Part shown: positions 6,045 to 12,602 of the stretch, piece by piece
How the letters are laid out: every line of letters starts with the position of its first letter
Numbering within the stretch: position 1 is the stretch's first letter
Origin: Planctomycetota bacterium
GTDB lineage: Bacteria; Planctomycetota; MHYJ01; JACQXL01
DNA: 20,395 nucleotides
Direction of reading: 5' to 3'
Assembly (NCBI GenBank): GCA_016208805.1
Contig: JACQXL010000141.1
Span: forward strand, 1-20,395
Position numbers and translations under genes: made by a program
Notes under the pieces: generated by a model
Databases searched by the model: none
Seen by the model: the letters and a program-made list of their open reading frames with translations, nothing else
What the model was told of the DNA's origin: nothing

Positions 6045-7277
6045 TCAGCACCGTTCTGACACGGCCGCGAACCTGACATCGTGTCCTTGCTTCAAGACTG
6101 TCTTGGCGTCCCGGTCGCACCGGATGACCTTGCGGGCGAGCGCTTCGCCCAGCGCATCGGCCTTGGCCTCGCGCTGGTCTTTGGGCAGGAAATACGAGGC
6201 AATCGTGTCATCCGGCCCGCATTCGCCGGCGCTTTCGTATTTCAACGTGATATCATAGCCGGACTCCAGCACCTTAAGGGCGTTCTTGAACCAATCATAA
6301 TCCTTGGCGCCCAGGTCGGTATTGATGGCGATATGAGCGGTCAGTGATAACCCCTTAATCCCGGCCGCATTGACCAGGTCCTGGCAGGCCATAAATTTTT
6401 CGGCATTAATCGCATTGCCCAGGTTGATTTCGCGCACCGGCGTGGTGCCGTCCCGTCGTTTGAATTCCTTGAGAATGCCCAGCAACAGCCGGAATTGTAT
6501 CAGGTTATGCAGTCCCAAAAAGCAGGATATCTTGAAATAGATGTTGGCGATATCGCGGGCGTAATAACAGCCGGCCACGATGGTGGCCCAACTGGGGTTG
6601 AGGAAGAAAGAGACACCGGTTTCCAGAGCCGTCCGGGTGATGCTGTCAATATAGACCAGGTGGTTGTCGTTGCCGACCTCAATGCCGCAGATATTGCCGA
6701 AGAAGGTGCCCATATTCTGGAGCGGGAGACTCTGGAGTCCGTTGCCGGTATCCACCGTGGCAATCTTCAGGCCGGTGGCCTTGCGGATATTTTCAAAGTG
6801 TTTGGGCATCAGGGGCGTGCCGAGCAGACTTGATGAACAGAAGCGCGCGCCCAGGATATTTTCGCACATCGCCAACGTGGTCAGCAGGTCGCCACCGTAA
6901 ACATAGTCATCCGAGAGCGGCATCACCGAAATCATCTCCAGGGGCAGGAGGATATCGCGCCGGCCAGCCAGCCGCTTGAGCGCTTCGTAGGTAACCTTGT
7001 AGCCCTGCCAGGCCGAGACCTGTGTGGTAGCGATGCCTTTTTTGGTAACCTTGATATGATTGTCATCCTTGAATTTGGCCACGGCCGGAAAACTCTTGGC
7101 CAGGTATTCCACCTCGTCCAGGAATTTGCCGAACCCTTTCTGGGCGGCCACCTTTTTGCGGTATGCCAACTGGCGTTTGGATTCTATGGCGCGGTCAATC
7201 TTTTTGGCGCCGCCGTGGAACGACTTGAGGTCGTCCAGGGCTTTCATTTCGGGCTTGCTTAAATAATCTGTTTTCAT
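6045..7277 (-). CDS. Unrecognised conserved-looking cytosolic protein
   Basis: A 410-residue protein that I cannot place in a family. The first 75 residues are charged and helical (many Lys and Glu). From about residue 95 the chain alternates hydrophobic strands with helices (LLPLEMISVMPLS, LKIATVDTG, GVSFFLNPS, GIKGLSLTAHIAINTDLG, GYDITLKYES), as expected for an alpha/beta or TIM-barrel-like enzyme. Possible functional residues are in SDDYVYGGD, DTGNG, REINLGNAIN and the acidic ECGPDD segment. There is no signal peptide, membrane helix, Walker motif or radical-SAM CxxxCxxC. The ATG at 7277 has a strong AGGAGG site. It lies downstream of nrdJ on the same strand, separated by two large hairpins, so a link to nucleotide or cobalamin metabolism is possible but unproven. 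Confidence 0.75.
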   Translation of the reverse strand: MKTDYLSKPEMKALDDLKSFHGGAKKIDRAIESKRQLAYRKKVAAQKGFGKFLDEVEYLAKSFPAVAKFKDDNHIKVTKKGIATTQVSAWQGYKVTYEALKRLAGRRDILLPLEMISVMPLSDDYVYGGDLLTTLAMCENILGARFCSSSLLGTPLMPKHFENIRKATGLKIATVDTGNGLQSLPLQNMGTFFGNICGIEVGNDNHLVYIDSITRTALETGVSFFLNPSWATIVAGCYYARDIANIYFKISCFLGLHNLIQFRLLLGILKEFKRRDGTTPVREINLGNAINAEKFMACQDLVNAAGIKGLSLTAHIAINTDLGAKDYDWFKNALKVLESGYDITLKYESAGECGPDDTIASYFLPKDQREAKADALGEALARKVIRCDRDAKTVLKQGHDVRFAAVSERC

Positions 7278-7291
7278 TGTCCCCTCCTCTT

Positions 7292-7342
7292 ACTCACTGT
7301 TAGCCCAGCCCTTGCGTGCAAGGGCTGGGCGTTACAGTGAGT
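7292..7342. repeat. Long two-tier perfect hairpin upstream of the 410-residue gene
   Basis: ACTCACTGT (7292-7300) pairs with ACAGTGAGT (7334-7342), and inside GCCCAGCCCTTGC (7303-7315) pairs perfectly with 7318-7330. It sits just upstream of the ribosome binding site of the gene starting at 7277, so in that transcript it would be a 22-bp leader hairpin. No T-run follows. Confidence 0.85.
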
Positions 7343-7347
7343 TAGAC

Positions 7348-7400
7348 CCAGCACCCATCAAGCACCTATCCTTTCGGGATGGGTGCTGGATGGGTGCTGG
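7348..7400. repeat. Inverted and direct repeat of CCAGCACCCATC
   Basis: CCAGCACCCATC (7348-7359) pairs perfectly with GATGGGTGCTGG (7378-7389), and GATGGGTGCTGG is then repeated directly (7389-7400). It lies after the nrdJ stop at 7430 and may protect or end the nrdJ transcript, though there is no poly-T run. Confidence 0.8.
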
Positions 7401-7429
7401 GTTTCGCTACGCTCAATCTGTGGCTTCGG

Positions 7430-9640
7430 TTAACCGCATTCGGAGTAGCCGCAGGCGTGGCAGACGATGCATCCTTCCTCGTAGGTGAGGATGCCGCCGC
7501 AGTCCGGGCAGGCGCCCTTCTTGAGCGATTCCGATTTGCCCGGTTTTTTGGTTCCGCCTGAATCCCTTGCGGGATAAACATTGTGTGAATCCCGTAGGGA
7601 ATGAGATTTGGATGCCGGATGCCCGCCCGCCCCCCCCGATGTTACACCGGGATGGGCAGTCTTTTTATCTGCGGCCACAGTCTTAGGCGCGGCAACTGCG
7701 GCGCTGAGCGACTCGCCCAGCGCCTGGCCTATCGCATCGGCGCAGGACAGAATCTTGCCGTTCTTGCCCCAGGCGATGGAATGGCAGGAGATGCCCCGGA
7801 GTTGCTTGATGACATCGTCGGTGCTGGCGCCGGAGCGCAGTGCGAACGAGATAAGCCGCGAGATGGCCTCGGACTGCGATGCGGCGCAACCGCCCGCCTT
7901 GCCCATCGTGCTGAACAGTTCAAACGGTTTGTTATTCTCGTCGTAGTTCACGGTGATATAGAGGTTGCCGCAGCCGGTCTTCATCTTGCGGGTGGAGCCA
8001 AAGGTCAATTCCGGCCTGGGCCGGGGCGGCTCGGCGAATGGTTCCGAAGCCACAGATTTCACAGATTGATCTTTGGGCTTGGTTTCGGTTGAGGTGGTCA
8101 GGACCTGCTGGCCGCGGCTGCCGTCGCGGTAAACGGTCACGCCCTTGCAACCGAGCCGGTAGGCCAGGAAATAGGCCTGCTCCACATCGGCCATTGTGGC
8201 TTCGTTACAGAAATTGACCGTCTTGGACACGGCGTTGTCGGTGTATTTCTGGAATGCGGCCTGCATTTTGATATGCCATTCGGGCGAGACATCGTGCGCG
8301 GTGATAAACACATCCCTGATATCTTTGGGTATTTCTTCTATATCCTTGATACTGCTCTTTGAGGCAATCTTGGTCATCAGTTCCTTGGAATAGAAACCGC
8401 GTTCGCGGGCGATGGCCTCAAAGGCCGGATGGACTTCAACCAGTTTGTCGCCGTCCAAGACATTGCGCACGAAGCAGACCGCATAGAGCGGTTCAATGCC
8501 GCTGGAACAGCCGGCGATGATGCTGATGGTGCCGGTCGGCGCGATGGTGGTGGTGGTGGCGTTGCGCACCGGCGCCTCGCCGGCCCGGTCGTAGATACTG
8601 CCGGTAAAATTGGGGAATGCGCCGCGCTCCTTAGCCAGATCTTGCGAGGCGTTCCTGGATTCATCGGAGATAAACTTCATTATGGATTCGCCCAGTTCCA
8701 GGGCGGCTTCAGAATTATACGGAATGCCGGCCTTAATCAGCAGGTCGGCAAATCCCATCACGCCTAATCCGATTTTACGGTTGCCCTTGGTCATCTGGCC
8801 TATCATCGGGAGCGGATAGTTATTCATTTCAATGACATTGTCCAGGAACCGCACCGCGATGTGGACGGTCTTTTTGAGTTTATCCCACTTGATGGCCTTG
8901 CTGGGATTAAAATCAGGCCTATGTGGATATGGTTTACCAGATTCCACCATCTCGGCCAGGTTGATGGAGGCGAGGTTGCAGGACTCGTAAGGCAACAATG
9001 GTTGTTCGCCGCAGGGGTTGGTGGATTCAATATAGCCGATATGCGGGGTCGGGTTGGCCTTGTTCAGGCGGTCAATGAATACGATGCCCGGCTCGCCGGA
9101 CTGCCAGGCCATCCGGACAATCAGGTCAAACACCTGGCGGGCCTTGAGCCGTTTGTATAATTTCTTGCTGCGCGGGTTAATCAGGTCGTATTCGCCGTCT
9201 TCCTCGGCCAGACGCATAAACTCTTCGGTCAGCCCGACCGAGATATTGAAGTTATTAAGTTGTTTTTCGTCCTGTTTACAGGTGATGAATTCCAGGATAT
9301 CGGGATGGTCGCAGTTAAGGATGGCCATATTGGCGCCGCGCCGGAAGCCGCCCTGGTTGATGGCCTCGGTCGCCTCGTTGAATACCTTCATAAACGAGAT
9401 GGGCCCGCTGGACAGCCCGTGCGAGGTGCTGACGATATCGTTCTTGGGGCGGATATTGGAAAAGGAGAAGCCGGTGCCGCCGCCGCTTTTGTGTATCATC
9501 GCGGTGTTCTTGACCACCTCAAAGATGCTGCTGATTGAATCACCCACCGGCAGGACGAAACAGGCGGATAACTGCTGGAGTTCGCGGCCGGCGTTCATCA
9601 GGGTGGGCGAATTGGGCACGAATTCCACCTTGGCCATCAC
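7430..9640 (-). CDS. nrdJ: Class II (B12-dependent) ribonucleotide reductase, main part, cut off from its N-terminus
   Basis: This part makes up most of an adenosylcobalamin-dependent ribonucleotide reductase, which reduces ribonucleotides for DNA synthesis in the cytosol. Counting from the GTG at 9640, the redox pair Cys27 (LSACFVLP) and Cys221 (YESCNLAS) and the active-site Asn208, Cys210 and Glu212 (STNPCGE) are all present. A TSCPD domain (about 545-640) and a C-terminal zinc ribbon (CPDC...CHACGYSEC) follow. Homology does not begin at 9640: the same frame runs upstream through RKQADTKKWEETFYEV, typical NrdJ sequence, back to a TAG at 9716-9718, beyond which lies the N-terminus. The GTG has no convincing ribosome binding site, so this fragment may be made only by readthrough, or the gene may be broken. 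Two linkers carry repeat-derived sequence, and a run of eight G sits in the last one. Confidence 0.9.
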   Translation of the reverse strand: MMAKVEFVPNSPTLMNAGRELQQLSACFVLPVGDSISSIFEVVKNTAMIHKSGGGTGFSFSNIRPKNDIVSTSHGLSSGPISFMKVFNEATEAINQGGFRRGANMAILNCDHPDILEFITCKQDEKQLNNFNISVGLTEEFMRLAEEDGEYDLINPRSKKLYKRLKARQVFDLIVRMAWQSGEPGIVFIDRLNKANPTPHIGYIESTNPCGEQPLLPYESCNLASINLAEMVESGKPYPHRPDFNPSKAIKWDKLKKTVHIAVRFLDNVIEMNNYPLPMIGQMTKGNRKIGLGVMGFADLLIKAGIPYNSEAALELGESIMKFISDESRNASQDLAKERGAFPNFTGSIYDRAGEAPVRNATTTTIAPTGTISIIAGCSSGIEPLYAVCFVRNVLDGDKLVEVHPAFEAIARERGFYSKELMTKIASKSSIKDIEEIPKDIRDVFITAHDVSPEWHIKMQAAFQKYTDNAVSKTVNFCNEATMADVEQAYFLAYRLGCKGVTVYRDGSRGQQVLTTSTETKPKDQSVKSVASEPFAEPPRPRPELTFGSTRKMKTGCGNLYITVNYDENNKPFELFSTMGKAGGCAASQSEAISRLISFALRSGASTDDVIKQLRGISCHSIAWGKNGKILSCADAIGQALGESLSAAVAAPKTVAADKKTAHPGVTSGGAGGHPASKSHSLRDSHNVYPARDSGGTKKPGKSESLKKGACPDCGGILTYEEGCIVCHACGYSECG
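7555..7612. repeat. In-frame palindromic words in the NrdJ C-terminal linker
   Basis: GAATCCCTTGCGGGATAAAC and GTGAATCCCGTAGGGAATGA each hold a small hairpin (ATCCC/GGGAT and ATTCC-type arms). They encode part of the linker between the TSCPD domain and the zinc ribbon (around SHSLRDSHNVYPARDSGG). Just beyond, 7630-7637 is a run of eight C (G on the coding strand). Confidence 0.55.
8049..8070. repeat. In-frame CCACAGATTTCACAGATT word in an NrdJ linker
   Basis: GCCACAGATTTCACAGATTG contains CACAGATT-type direct repeats and resembles the word at 12529-12545 (CCACAGATTAACACAGAT). It encodes SVKSVAS in the non-conserved linker before the TSCPD domain. Confidence 0.5.
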
Positions 9641-9690
9641 TTCATAGAAGGTTTCTTCCCACTTCTTGGTGTCGGCCTGCTTGCGGAGCC

Positions 9691-9724
9691 GCAGTCCCGC
9701 TGAAGGCGGGATAAACTACGTCCC
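9691..9724. repeat. Palindromic element inside nrdJ carrying the in-frame TAG
   Basis: TCCCGC and GGCGGGA form a small hairpin followed by GGATAAACTACGTCCC (9709-9724). That 16-mer matches the opposite strand of 19661-19676 inside thiC at 15 of 16 positions. The mismatch makes TAG on the nrdJ coding strand where the thiC copy reads GAG. The segment adds about 15-18 codons between EKIFNP and KKWEETFYEV, which in other NrdJ proteins are separated by only about a dozen residues. Confidence 0.7.
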
Positions 9725-9895
9725 GACCTTATCGTCGGGGTTGAATATCTTCTCGGCTGAAGCGATGTTCCTGGCAACGCGTTTGAGCATCCCTTCGGCC
9801 GTCTCGCAGACATCGCCGTTGGCGTCGCGTTTCAAATAACGGCGCTCCAATACGGTCAGGGCGTTCTTGGTGAATTTAGGTTTAATGGTGTCCAT
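9716..9895 (-). CDS. nrdJ: NrdJ N-terminal segment, ends at the in-frame TAG
   Basis: A 59-residue segment from MDTIKPKFTKNALTVLERRY to FNPDDKVGT. It matches the start of class II reductases: the ...NAL.VLE.RYL..D..G...ET...M..RVARNIA.AE pattern precedes the catalytic domain. The TAG at 9716-9718 then stops it, and the rest of NrdJ continues in the same frame directly behind. I chose the ATG at 9895 because GAGGGAG (9904-9910) lies 8 bases upstream and the homology begins here. The frame is open up to an ATG at 10141, but that extra part is made of hairpin repeats and resembles no NrdJ sequence. Read through the TAG, the gene would encode about 820 residues, normal for the family. Confidence 0.75.
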   Translation of the reverse strand: MDTIKPKFTKNALTVLERRYLKRDANGDVCETAEGMLKRVARNIASAEKIFNPDDKVGT

Positions 9896-10225
9896 AGACG
9901 ATACTCCCTCATTTAATGTCGGCTTAGCCATAGAAGCCCCGACGGACGTCGGGGTGGAAAGACTAAACAATGAGCCGGAAAAAACATCCTTCCCGGATGA
10001 ATCTATACTTGGGCTGTTTGAGGGAACCGAATTATGGTCCATCCTAAAGGAGAAATCGGCTGTACCACCTTTAGGGCAGCCCAGTATAGTCGGCAGTAAT
10101 TCGCTTTGCTCAAACTGCCGCACTATGATTGCTTTAGCCATAACCTCGGGTAAACGGATTGAACCCCGACACGGCCGTGTCGGGGCTTAATCCGCTTACT
10201 TATAATATACAACCTGTAGTAAAAT
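9896..10225 (-). promoter_or_regulatory. Long structured leader of nrdJ
   Basis: Between the promoter and the start at 9895 lie about 330 bases with four stem-loops: CCCCGACG/CGTCGGGG (9937-9954); a nested one with outer arms at 10003-10016 and 10077-10089 and inner CCTAAAGG/CCTTTAGG (10043-10050, 10068-10075); CGGCAGT/ACTGCCG (10091-10120); and the palindrome at 10155-10194. No cobalamin-riboswitch B12 box was found. The structures could be regulatory or simply accumulated repeats. Confidence 0.5.
10155..10194. repeat. Perfect 22-bp palindrome with outer arms
   Basis: CCCCGACACGG and its exact complement form a loop-free palindrome (10164-10185). CGGATT (10155-10160) and AATCCG (10189-10194) flank it as an outer stem. 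The right flank TTAATCCGCTTACT (10187-10200) recurs exactly at 15687-15700 at the uppS stop, marking both as copies of one element family. Confidence 0.9.
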
Positions 10226-10231
10226 GGTGGC

Positions 10232-10259
10232 ATTATAATCCTATAGGTTGTGGTGTCAA
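10232..10259 (-). promoter_or_regulatory. Consensus housekeeping promoter for nrdJ
   Basis: On the minus strand a perfect TTGACA (10254-10259) and a perfect TATAAT (10232-10237) are separated by 16 bases. An inverted repeat (10209-10219 with 10241-10251, 11 bp with one mismatch) overlaps the -10 and the likely transcription start and could be an operator. An NrdR-type site was not identified. Confidence 0.7.
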
Positions 10260-10404
10260 GCAAAAAAGGGATAATCTCCAAAAATATTCTGTTTGCATCA
10301 TTCAGCGGATACGAAAGTTATGGAACGGACGAATTTTAGGAGAAAATGCTTTCAGCGCCAAGATTATCTTTACACGGCCGATTCATTTTTATATAAACCA
10401 GGTT

Positions 10405-10596
10405 ATGAAAGAGCATAAGGATTACACGGTAATTGTAGAGCAGTCGGCGGACGGCACTTATACCGCCTCGGTGCCGGAACTGGCCGGCTGTTGCGCACAG
10501 GGCAAAACGATAGAAGAAGTCCGGGCTCGGATAAAGGAGCAAATCCTGAAACATATGGGCGTAGAACCGGGCGGCGGTTCGGTTCGCCTGGAATAA
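10405..10596 (+). CDS. Orphan HicB-like (UPF0150) protein
   Basis: A 63-residue protein with the HicB-like fold: DYTVIVEQSADGTYTASVPEL, then a Gly-Cys turn and the helix TIEEVRARIKEQILKHM. HicB proteins are antitoxins that bind the HicA RNase, but many single members of this family have no toxin partner. No HicA (a small basic dsRBD-like protein with a catalytic His) is next to it, and the usual C-terminal DNA-binding domain of longer HicB is missing. The ATG at 10405 is chosen because homology starts there; upstream sequence in the same frame looks non-coding. Only a weak AGG precedes the start. Confidence 0.75.
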   Translation: MKEHKDYTVIVEQSADGTYTASVPELAGCCAQGKTIEEVRARIKEQILKHMGVEPGGGSVRLE

Positions 10597-10606
10597 ATAA
10601 AATCCC

Positions 10607-10634
10607 TTGACACACTTGGCTGAAAAGATAGACT
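10607..10634 (+). promoter_or_regulatory. Candidate promoter for the lipoprotein gene
   Basis: TTGACA (10607-10612), 16 bases, then TAGACT (10629-10634), which matches four of six bases of the -10 consensus. It begins 11 bases after the HicB-like stop and lies about 165 bases before the lipoprotein start. Confidence 0.45.
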
Positions 10635-10649
10635 TATCTTAAAAGCCCG

Positions 10650-10784
10650 CCCCGATGAACATCGGGACGAGGCGAGAGACATCCTATAAGAAGTAAAGGA
10701 AAATCCCGCTCTTTCCACGAAAGAGCGGGATAAGAAACTGTAACGGTCTTCCGCCTCTACGAGTCGGAATCCCTAACAGTTTCT
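10650..10784. repeat. Three hairpins in the leader of the lipoprotein gene
   Basis: CCCGAT/ATCGGG (10651-10666); TCCCGCTCTTT with its 11-bp complement (10704-10714, 10720-10730); and AGAAACTGT/ACAGTTTCT (10733-10741, 10776-10784) enclosing TTCCG/CGGAA. On the minus strand the second is followed by TTTTCCTTT and would work as an intrinsic terminator. On the plus strand all three precede the AGAGGTGA ribosome binding site. Confidence 0.75.
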
Positions 10785-10797
10785 AAAGAGGTGAATT

Positions 10798-11322
10798 ATG
10801 AATAGATTTGCATTTGTGGTTATCGCGGTGTTAGGGTTAATCGGCTGTGAGATGAGGTCTATGGATTACCAGCCGTCATACCAGCCGATGCAGCCGTACC
10901 AACCGATAACGCCGGTCAATTCGCCGGCCGCACCCCACCCGCAGGGTGACCCTGTGGGCCAGCCGCCCCAGCCGCAACCGAAACCAACCGCTTATGAGTT
11001 CAAGAAGGGCGTCTGCACGGCCAACTGCCGCAAGGCGATAGAAGCGGCTTCGGAGGTGGATAGTTCACGCCGGCGCGAGGGGATGCTCAAGGAACTGGCC
11101 GGCCAACAGAATATGGCCAGCCACGAGCAGATGCATTTAGCCGATATCGCCCTGGCCGCATTTGTCTCCAAGAAGGACTCGGCCGATGTGATAATAGTTA
11201 TCGCCCGCAACCCAACCCTGACCAAGGACGCCAACTGGCACCTGAAAGTGCTTGCGGATAAATTATACCGCGAGGATGAGAAGGAGTTGCTAAAGGCGTT
11301 ACAGCAGAATCCGGGGAAATAA
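10798..11322 (+). CDS. Small lipoprotein with a proline/glutamine-rich linker
   Basis: A 174-residue protein. Residues 1-17 are a lipoprotein signal peptide ending in LIGC, so Cys17 should be lipidated and the protein anchored in a membrane. A flexible Pro/Gln-rich stretch (about 25-62, with repeats like YQP) leads to a helical domain (about 65-170) with a Cys pair (GVCTANC) and several charged helices. The family is not recognised. AGAGGTGA gives a good ribosome binding site for the ATG at 10798. The segment encoding PHPQGDPVGQP contains the inverted repeat CAGGGT/ACCCTG (10942-10954), perhaps another repeat insertion in a tolerant linker. The CsgG-like gene downstream suggests a shared envelope function. 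Confidence 0.8.
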   Translation: MNRFAFVVIAVLGLIGCEMRSMDYQPSYQPMQPYQPITPVNSPAAPHPQGDPVGQPPQPQPKPTAYEFKKGVCTANCRKAIEAASEVDSSRRREGMLKELAGQQNMASHEQMHLADIALAAFVSKKDSADVIIVIARNPTLTKDANWHLKVLADKLYREDEKELLKALQQNPGK

Positions 11323-11329
11323 GCCAAGA

Positions 11330-11488
11330 ACTGAACTCTTGCGAAAACGCATAAATACCCCTCTTTTGTCATTGCGAGGTCGCCAAAGGCGACCGTGGCA
11401 ATCTCGGTTTTATGCGGAAAAGACGGGGATTGCTTCGTCGCTACGCTCCTCGCAATGACACTTTGGGACCGTTTCGCAAGAGTTCAGT
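11330..11488. repeat. 159-bp nested palindromic element with 17-bp terminal arms
   Basis: ACTGAACTCTTGCGAAA (11330-11346) pairs perfectly with 11472-11488. Inside lie CGCATAAA/TTTATGCG (11348-11355, 11409-11416), TGTCATTGCGAGG with its 13-bp complement (11367-11379, 11448-11460) and GGTCGCC/GGCGACC (11378-11394). The CATTGCGAGG text is familiar as a dispersed repeat in several bacterial groups. The element starts 8 bases after the lipoprotein stop and ends 2 bases before the first possible codon of the CsgG-like gene. Confidence 0.9.
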
Positions 11489-11490
11489 AA

Positions 11491-12525
11491 TTGACGCCGT
11501 ACCAGCGGGTGGCGGTGTTGGATTTCAAGGCGCCGCCGGACAGTCCGCAAATCGGCGCCAAGGCCGCCAACCTGATGATTGCCCAACTGCTTACTTCAGG
11601 CAACTACCAACTCATTGAACGCTCGCAGGTTGACCAGATTCTCAAAGAACACCAAATTACCGGCGTTGACCCGAAAGACACCGCATCCATCCAGAAAATC
11701 GGCACGCTCCTGAAGGCCCAGGCGATTATCGTCGGCACAGTCGGCACATATAATGTAGAAGAGTATAAAGGCACCGCGGCCGTGACCAGAGTGCTGGGCG
11801 AATACAGCGCCTCAATCAAGACCGGCGAGTCGCAACAGGTTTCCATCACCGAGGACGGCCGGATGGTGCCGGCCCCGCGGGGCCGGGGTGTCGGGCAGGA
11901 TAAATATCCCAAACAGCCGCAGATGAAAGAGACCTCGCGCACGACCACGACCGGCACGACCAGCGAGACAACCGAGCAGATAAACGCACGTCAGGTGCTG
12001 GTGGACCAGATACAGGTGGCCAAACGGGCCACGGTCAGCGTGGATTTCCGGATGATTGACACCACGACCGGCCGAATCCTGCAGGCGCGCGACCAGGGCG
12101 ATACGGCTTATTACCTGGCCTCGTCGCCGGAACAGGCGCTTTACCTGCCAGCCAACGACCAGATACTCAATACCTTACTGCGCAATATCGTCAATTACCT
12201 GAGCCAGTGGGCATCGCCACGGGCGATGGGGATGGCGCGCGGACTGCACATCGGCAAGAAGGACCAGGTCGTAGAACTGGGCGTGACCTATGCCCAACGC
12301 GGACGGTGGGAGGAGGCCGTCAACCAGTGGCAGACCGCGCTCAAGATTAACCAGTATAATCCCTATGCCCATAACAACCTGGGCGTGGCCTACGAACTCC
12401 AGGGCAGATTTGAGGATGCCATCAAAGAGTATCAGGAAGCGCTCCGGGTGATGCCCAACGAAGGGCTCTTTATGGATAACCTGTCACGGGCCAGACGCGA
12501 CCAGAAGGATAGGGAGTCCAAATGA
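11491..12525 (+). CDS. CsgG-like protein with C-terminal TPRs, 5' end probably lost
   Basis: A 344-residue protein. Residues about 5-230 resemble the CsgG curli-secretion domain family: RVAVLDF, then GAKAANLMIAQLL, YQLIERSQVDQILKEH and AQAIIVGTVGTY. Residues about 255-325 are two TPR repeats (ELGVTYAQRGRWEEAVNQWQ and NLGVAYELQGRFEDAIKEYQ). CsgG relatives normally carry a lipoprotein signal before the first strand; here the frame opens with TAA-TTG directly after the palindromic element, leaving only LTPYQ before RVAVLDF. The TTG at 11491, with AAGAG from the element arm as a poor ribosome binding site, or the GTG at 11509 are the only starts. The element has probably replaced the native 5' end. 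A perfect palindrome (11869-11886) encodes PAPRGRG inside the domain. The TGA lies in another element. Confidence 0.82.
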   Translation: MTPYQRVAVLDFKAPPDSPQIGAKAANLMIAQLLTSGNYQLIERSQVDQILKEHQITGVDPKDTASIQKIGTLLKAQAIIVGTVGTYNVEEYKGTAAVTRVLGEYSASIKTGESQQVSITEDGRMVPAPRGRGVGQDKYPKQPQMKETSRTTTTGTTSETTEQINARQVLVDQIQVAKRATVSVDFRMIDTTTGRILQARDQGDTAYYLASSPEQALYLPANDQILNTLLRNIVNYLSQWASPRAMGMARGLHIGKKDQVVELGVTYAQRGRWEEAVNQWQTALKINQYNPYAHNNLGVAYELQGRFEDAIKEYQEALRVMPNEGLFMDNLSRARRDQKDRESK

Positions 12526-12602
12526 AACCACAGATTAACACAGATGGACACTGATAATCTGTGTTTATCCGCCCCGATGGCCATCGGGGTCAGTGGTTTC
12601 AT
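12522..12602. repeat. Palindromic element shared by two convergent gene ends
   Basis: ATGAAACCAC (12522-12531) pairs with GTGGTTTCAT (12593-12602). Inside are the CACAGATTAACACAGAT text with its inverted partner ATCTGTGTTTATC, and a perfect 18-bp palindrome CCCCGATGG/CCATCGGGG (12572-12589). It holds the TGA of the plus-strand CsgG-like gene and the TAA and last codons of the minus-strand flippase-like gene. Confidence 0.9.

Noticed and set aside
9896..10141. An 82-residue in-frame extension upstream of NrdJ starting at the ATG at 10141.
   Set aside because: The extension is composed of hairpin arms and repeat words and resembles no NrdJ; the ATG at 9895 has a good GAGGGAG site and the family homology starts there.
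10150..10200. tRNA T-arm-like GGGGTTCAATCC on the minus strand.
   Set aside because: The flanking bases form a palindrome rather than a cloverleaf; no acceptor, D or anticodon arms can be drawn.
9896..10260. Cobalamin riboswitch before nrdJ.
   Set aside because: No B12-box-like sequence was found in either orientation; the visible stems are simple palindromes.
10159..10404. Longer HicB-like reading frame starting near 10159.
   Set aside because: The upstream part covers the palindrome and the nrdJ promoter on the other strand; HicB-like homology begins at 10405.
11330..11490. CRISPR array or tandem repeats in the 159-bp block.
   Set aside because: The structure is nested inverted repeats, with no regularly spaced direct repeats or spacers.
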